A program made the translations under genes and the position numbers. A DNA stretch of 6,074 nt from Acidobacteriota bacterium (GTDB lineage: Bacteria; Acidobacteriota; Polarisedimenticolia; Gp22-AA2), in the NCBI GenBank assembly GCA_016177515.1, contig JACOUZ010000348.1, positions 1 through 6,074 on the forward strand, given 5' to 3'. Under the pieces are notes generated by a model, which did no database searches, was not told the origin of the DNA, and saw only the letters and a list, made by a program, of their open reading frames with translations. Each line of letters begins with the position of its first letter. The stretch's first letter is position 1. This document shows positions 5,192-6,074 of this stretch, one piece after another.

Positions 5192-6074
5192 TCAGGGCGT
5201 GCAGTCCTTGACGGACGGCCCGTACGTCTGAACCAGTCCGTCCAGGAGCAGCATCTCGATGAAGAGGTTGTGCCCGCTCTTGTGCTTCGGAATGATGAAC
5301 TCGTAAGTGTGGCCGTTGCCGGTGATGCACTCCTCGCACCGGATGATGGCCGGGTTCTGCTGGACGCGGCCCTTCATGTCGATCTTCACCACGTTGAAGC
5401 CGACCACACTGGTCTCGAACTCCGTCCGCCAGCTCACCGTCCCGGACCCCTTGCCGAGCGGGCTGGTGAAGCTGATGCACACGCCGGCGACCTTCTGCGT
5501 GCACTCGACGACGTCCGGGAACAACGGACACGGGTCGCAGACCTCCCCTTCGCCGTCGTGGTCGCTGTCGAACTGGTCGGGGTTCGGATCCTGCGGGCAG
5601 TTGTCGCAGGCATCCCCGATACCATCGCCATCACTGTCGGCCTGGCCGGGATTGGCGACGAACGGGCAGTTGTCACAGGCGTTGCCGATGCCGTCAAGGT
5701 CATCGTCCCGCTGGTCCGGGTTATGAACGGCCGGGCAGTTGTCGCAGACATCGCCGACGGTGTCGGAATCGACATCAGACTGATCGGGATTGGCGACCGT
5801 GGGGCAGTTGTCGCAGACGTCACCGAAGCGATCACCGTCGCCGTCCGCCTGGCCGGGATTGGCGACGAACGGGCAGTTGTCACAGGCGTCCCCGATACCA
5901 TCACCATCACTGTCCAGCTGGTCCGGGTTGTGGACGGTCGGGCAGTTGTCACAGACATCGCCGACCCCGTCGCCGTCGGTATCCTGCTGGGTCGGGTTCG
6001 ACAGGCAGATGCAGTTGTCGGTTGGATCCGTCACTCCATCCTGGTCGCAGTCCGCCGAGGTCAGTATCAGAGGA
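5192..6074 (-). CDS. Thrombospondin type 3 (TSP3) repeat protein with C-terminal beta domain (N-terminus cut by window edge)
   Basis: The frame is open from the right edge to TGA 5194-5192, giving 293 visible residues. GTG 6034 is an internal Val codon, since a partial repeat (DCDQDG, then VTDPTDNC) continues upstream of it. Counting from that Val as 1, seven 23-residue repeats begin at 18, 41, 64, 87, 110, 133 and 156. They follow D-x-D-x-D-G-x-G-D-x-C-D-N-C-P-x-x-x-N-P-x-Q, the TSP3 calcium-binding pattern with a CxxC pair. Repeats 3-5 have altered calcium-loop positions (DGDGDRFG, DVDSDTVG, DDDLDGIG), and the last is degenerate (DSDHDGEG, CDPC). Residues 179-280 form a separate domain with a CEEC motif at 233-236. 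Its text (SWRTEFETSVVGFNV, then GNGHTYEFIIPK, LLLDGLVQTYGP) resembles the 'T-x-x-E-x-x-x-x-GF-N-x-x-R' beta domains seen at the ends of bacterial surface proteins. It is presumably secreted or on the surface, but the signal peptide is outside the window. The hairpin at 5104-5140 probably ends its transcript. Confidence 0.92.
   Translation of the reverse strand, partial: PLILTSADCDQDGVTDPTDNCICLSNPTQQDTDGDGVGDVCDNCPTVHNPDQLDSDGDGIGDACDNCPFVANPGQADGDGDRFGDVCDNCPTVANPDQSDVDSDTVGDVCDNCPAVHNPDQRDDDLDGIGNACDNCPFVANPGQADSDGDGIGDACDNCPQDPNPDQFDSDHDGEGEVCDPCPLFPDVVECTQKVAGVCISFTSPLGKGSGTVSWRTEFETSVVGFNVVKIDMKGRVQQNPAIIRCEECITGNGHTYEFIIPKHKSGHNLFIEMLLLDGLVQTYGPSVKDCTP
5501..6052 (-). repeat. Tandem 69-bp coding repeats (TSP3 units)
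   Basis: Seven full 69-bp units span 5501-5983, plus a partial unit towards the right edge, each encoding one 23-residue TSP3 repeat. The blocks gggcagttgtc and cagac/caggc recur at 69-bp steps, so the pattern is visible by eye on the plus strand. Units differ in degree of identity; see the longer copied blocks within the array. Confidence 0.92.
5640..5965 (-). repeat. Three-unit block repeat (207-bp offset) within the TSP3 array
   Basis: Positions 5640-5682 and 5847-5889 are identical over 43 bp, an offset of 207 bp or three repeat units. Positions 5711-5758 and 5918-5965 match at 44 of 48 bases at the same offset. They encode the paired FVANPGQA and VHNPDQ segments of repeats 2/5 and 1/4. 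This points to duplication or conversion of a multi-unit block rather than independent divergence of single units. Confidence 0.8.

Noticed and set aside
5307..5726. Plus-strand open frame of 139 residues, and the minus-strand alternative frame 5434-5958, over the TSP3 array
   Set aside because: Both are shadow frames created by the 69-bp repeats; neither has a family signature or a good RBS.
5501..6052. Regular repeats that could be mistaken for a CRISPR array
   Set aside because: The units are 69 bp, in frame, contiguous without unique spacers, and encode the TSP3 consensus.

Overview
The window is strongly GC-rich throughout, with GC-loaded third codon positions, TTG and GTG codons usable as starts and good Shine-Dalgarno sites. 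It holds six protein genes: four complete and two cut by the window edges. No RNA gene, insertion sequence, phage gene or CRISPR array is visible. A DUF4097 repeat protein, a thrombospondin type 3 repeat protein ending in a 'GFN'-type beta domain, and several exported proteins together suggest an uncultured or environmental Acidobacteriota-like bacterium or a similar high-GC Gram-negative lineage. This is an inference from style, not a phylogenetic result.

Left half, minus strand. A lipoprotein-like alpha/beta hydrolase (2901 to 2050) and a TIGR01777/YfcH-type NAD(P)-binding epimerase-like protein (2031 to 1126) lie 18 bp apart and look like a two-gene operon. A separate minus-strand gene from 994 leftward encodes an exported DUF4097 protein with at least eight D-T-G-S-G-D-V coils. 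It runs off the left edge and is preceded by a sequence that closely matches an ECF-sigma promoter.

Right half, plus strand. A divergent 137-bp region separates the hydrolase from an MFS permease (3039 to 4529, probable TTG start). The permease is followed after 14 bp by a small exported NTF2-like protein (4544 to 5095). A sigma70-like promoter and a near-perfect anti-16S Shine-Dalgarno site fit the chosen permease start.

Right end. A long hairpin (5090 to 5151) lies between the NTF2-like gene and a convergent minus-strand gene. That gene runs in from the right edge and encodes at least seven 23-residue thrombospondin type 3 calcium-binding repeats plus a C-terminal beta domain. Its repeat DNA shows patchwork copying at multiples of 69 bp.

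The genes do not form one recognisable pathway. The common theme is envelope and export: four of the six products are exported or in the membrane. I see no convincing new multi-gene system. The points most worth a second look are the ECF-type promoter in front of the DUF4097 gene, the copied repeat blocks in the TSP3 gene, and the C-terminal domain of the TSP3 protein.
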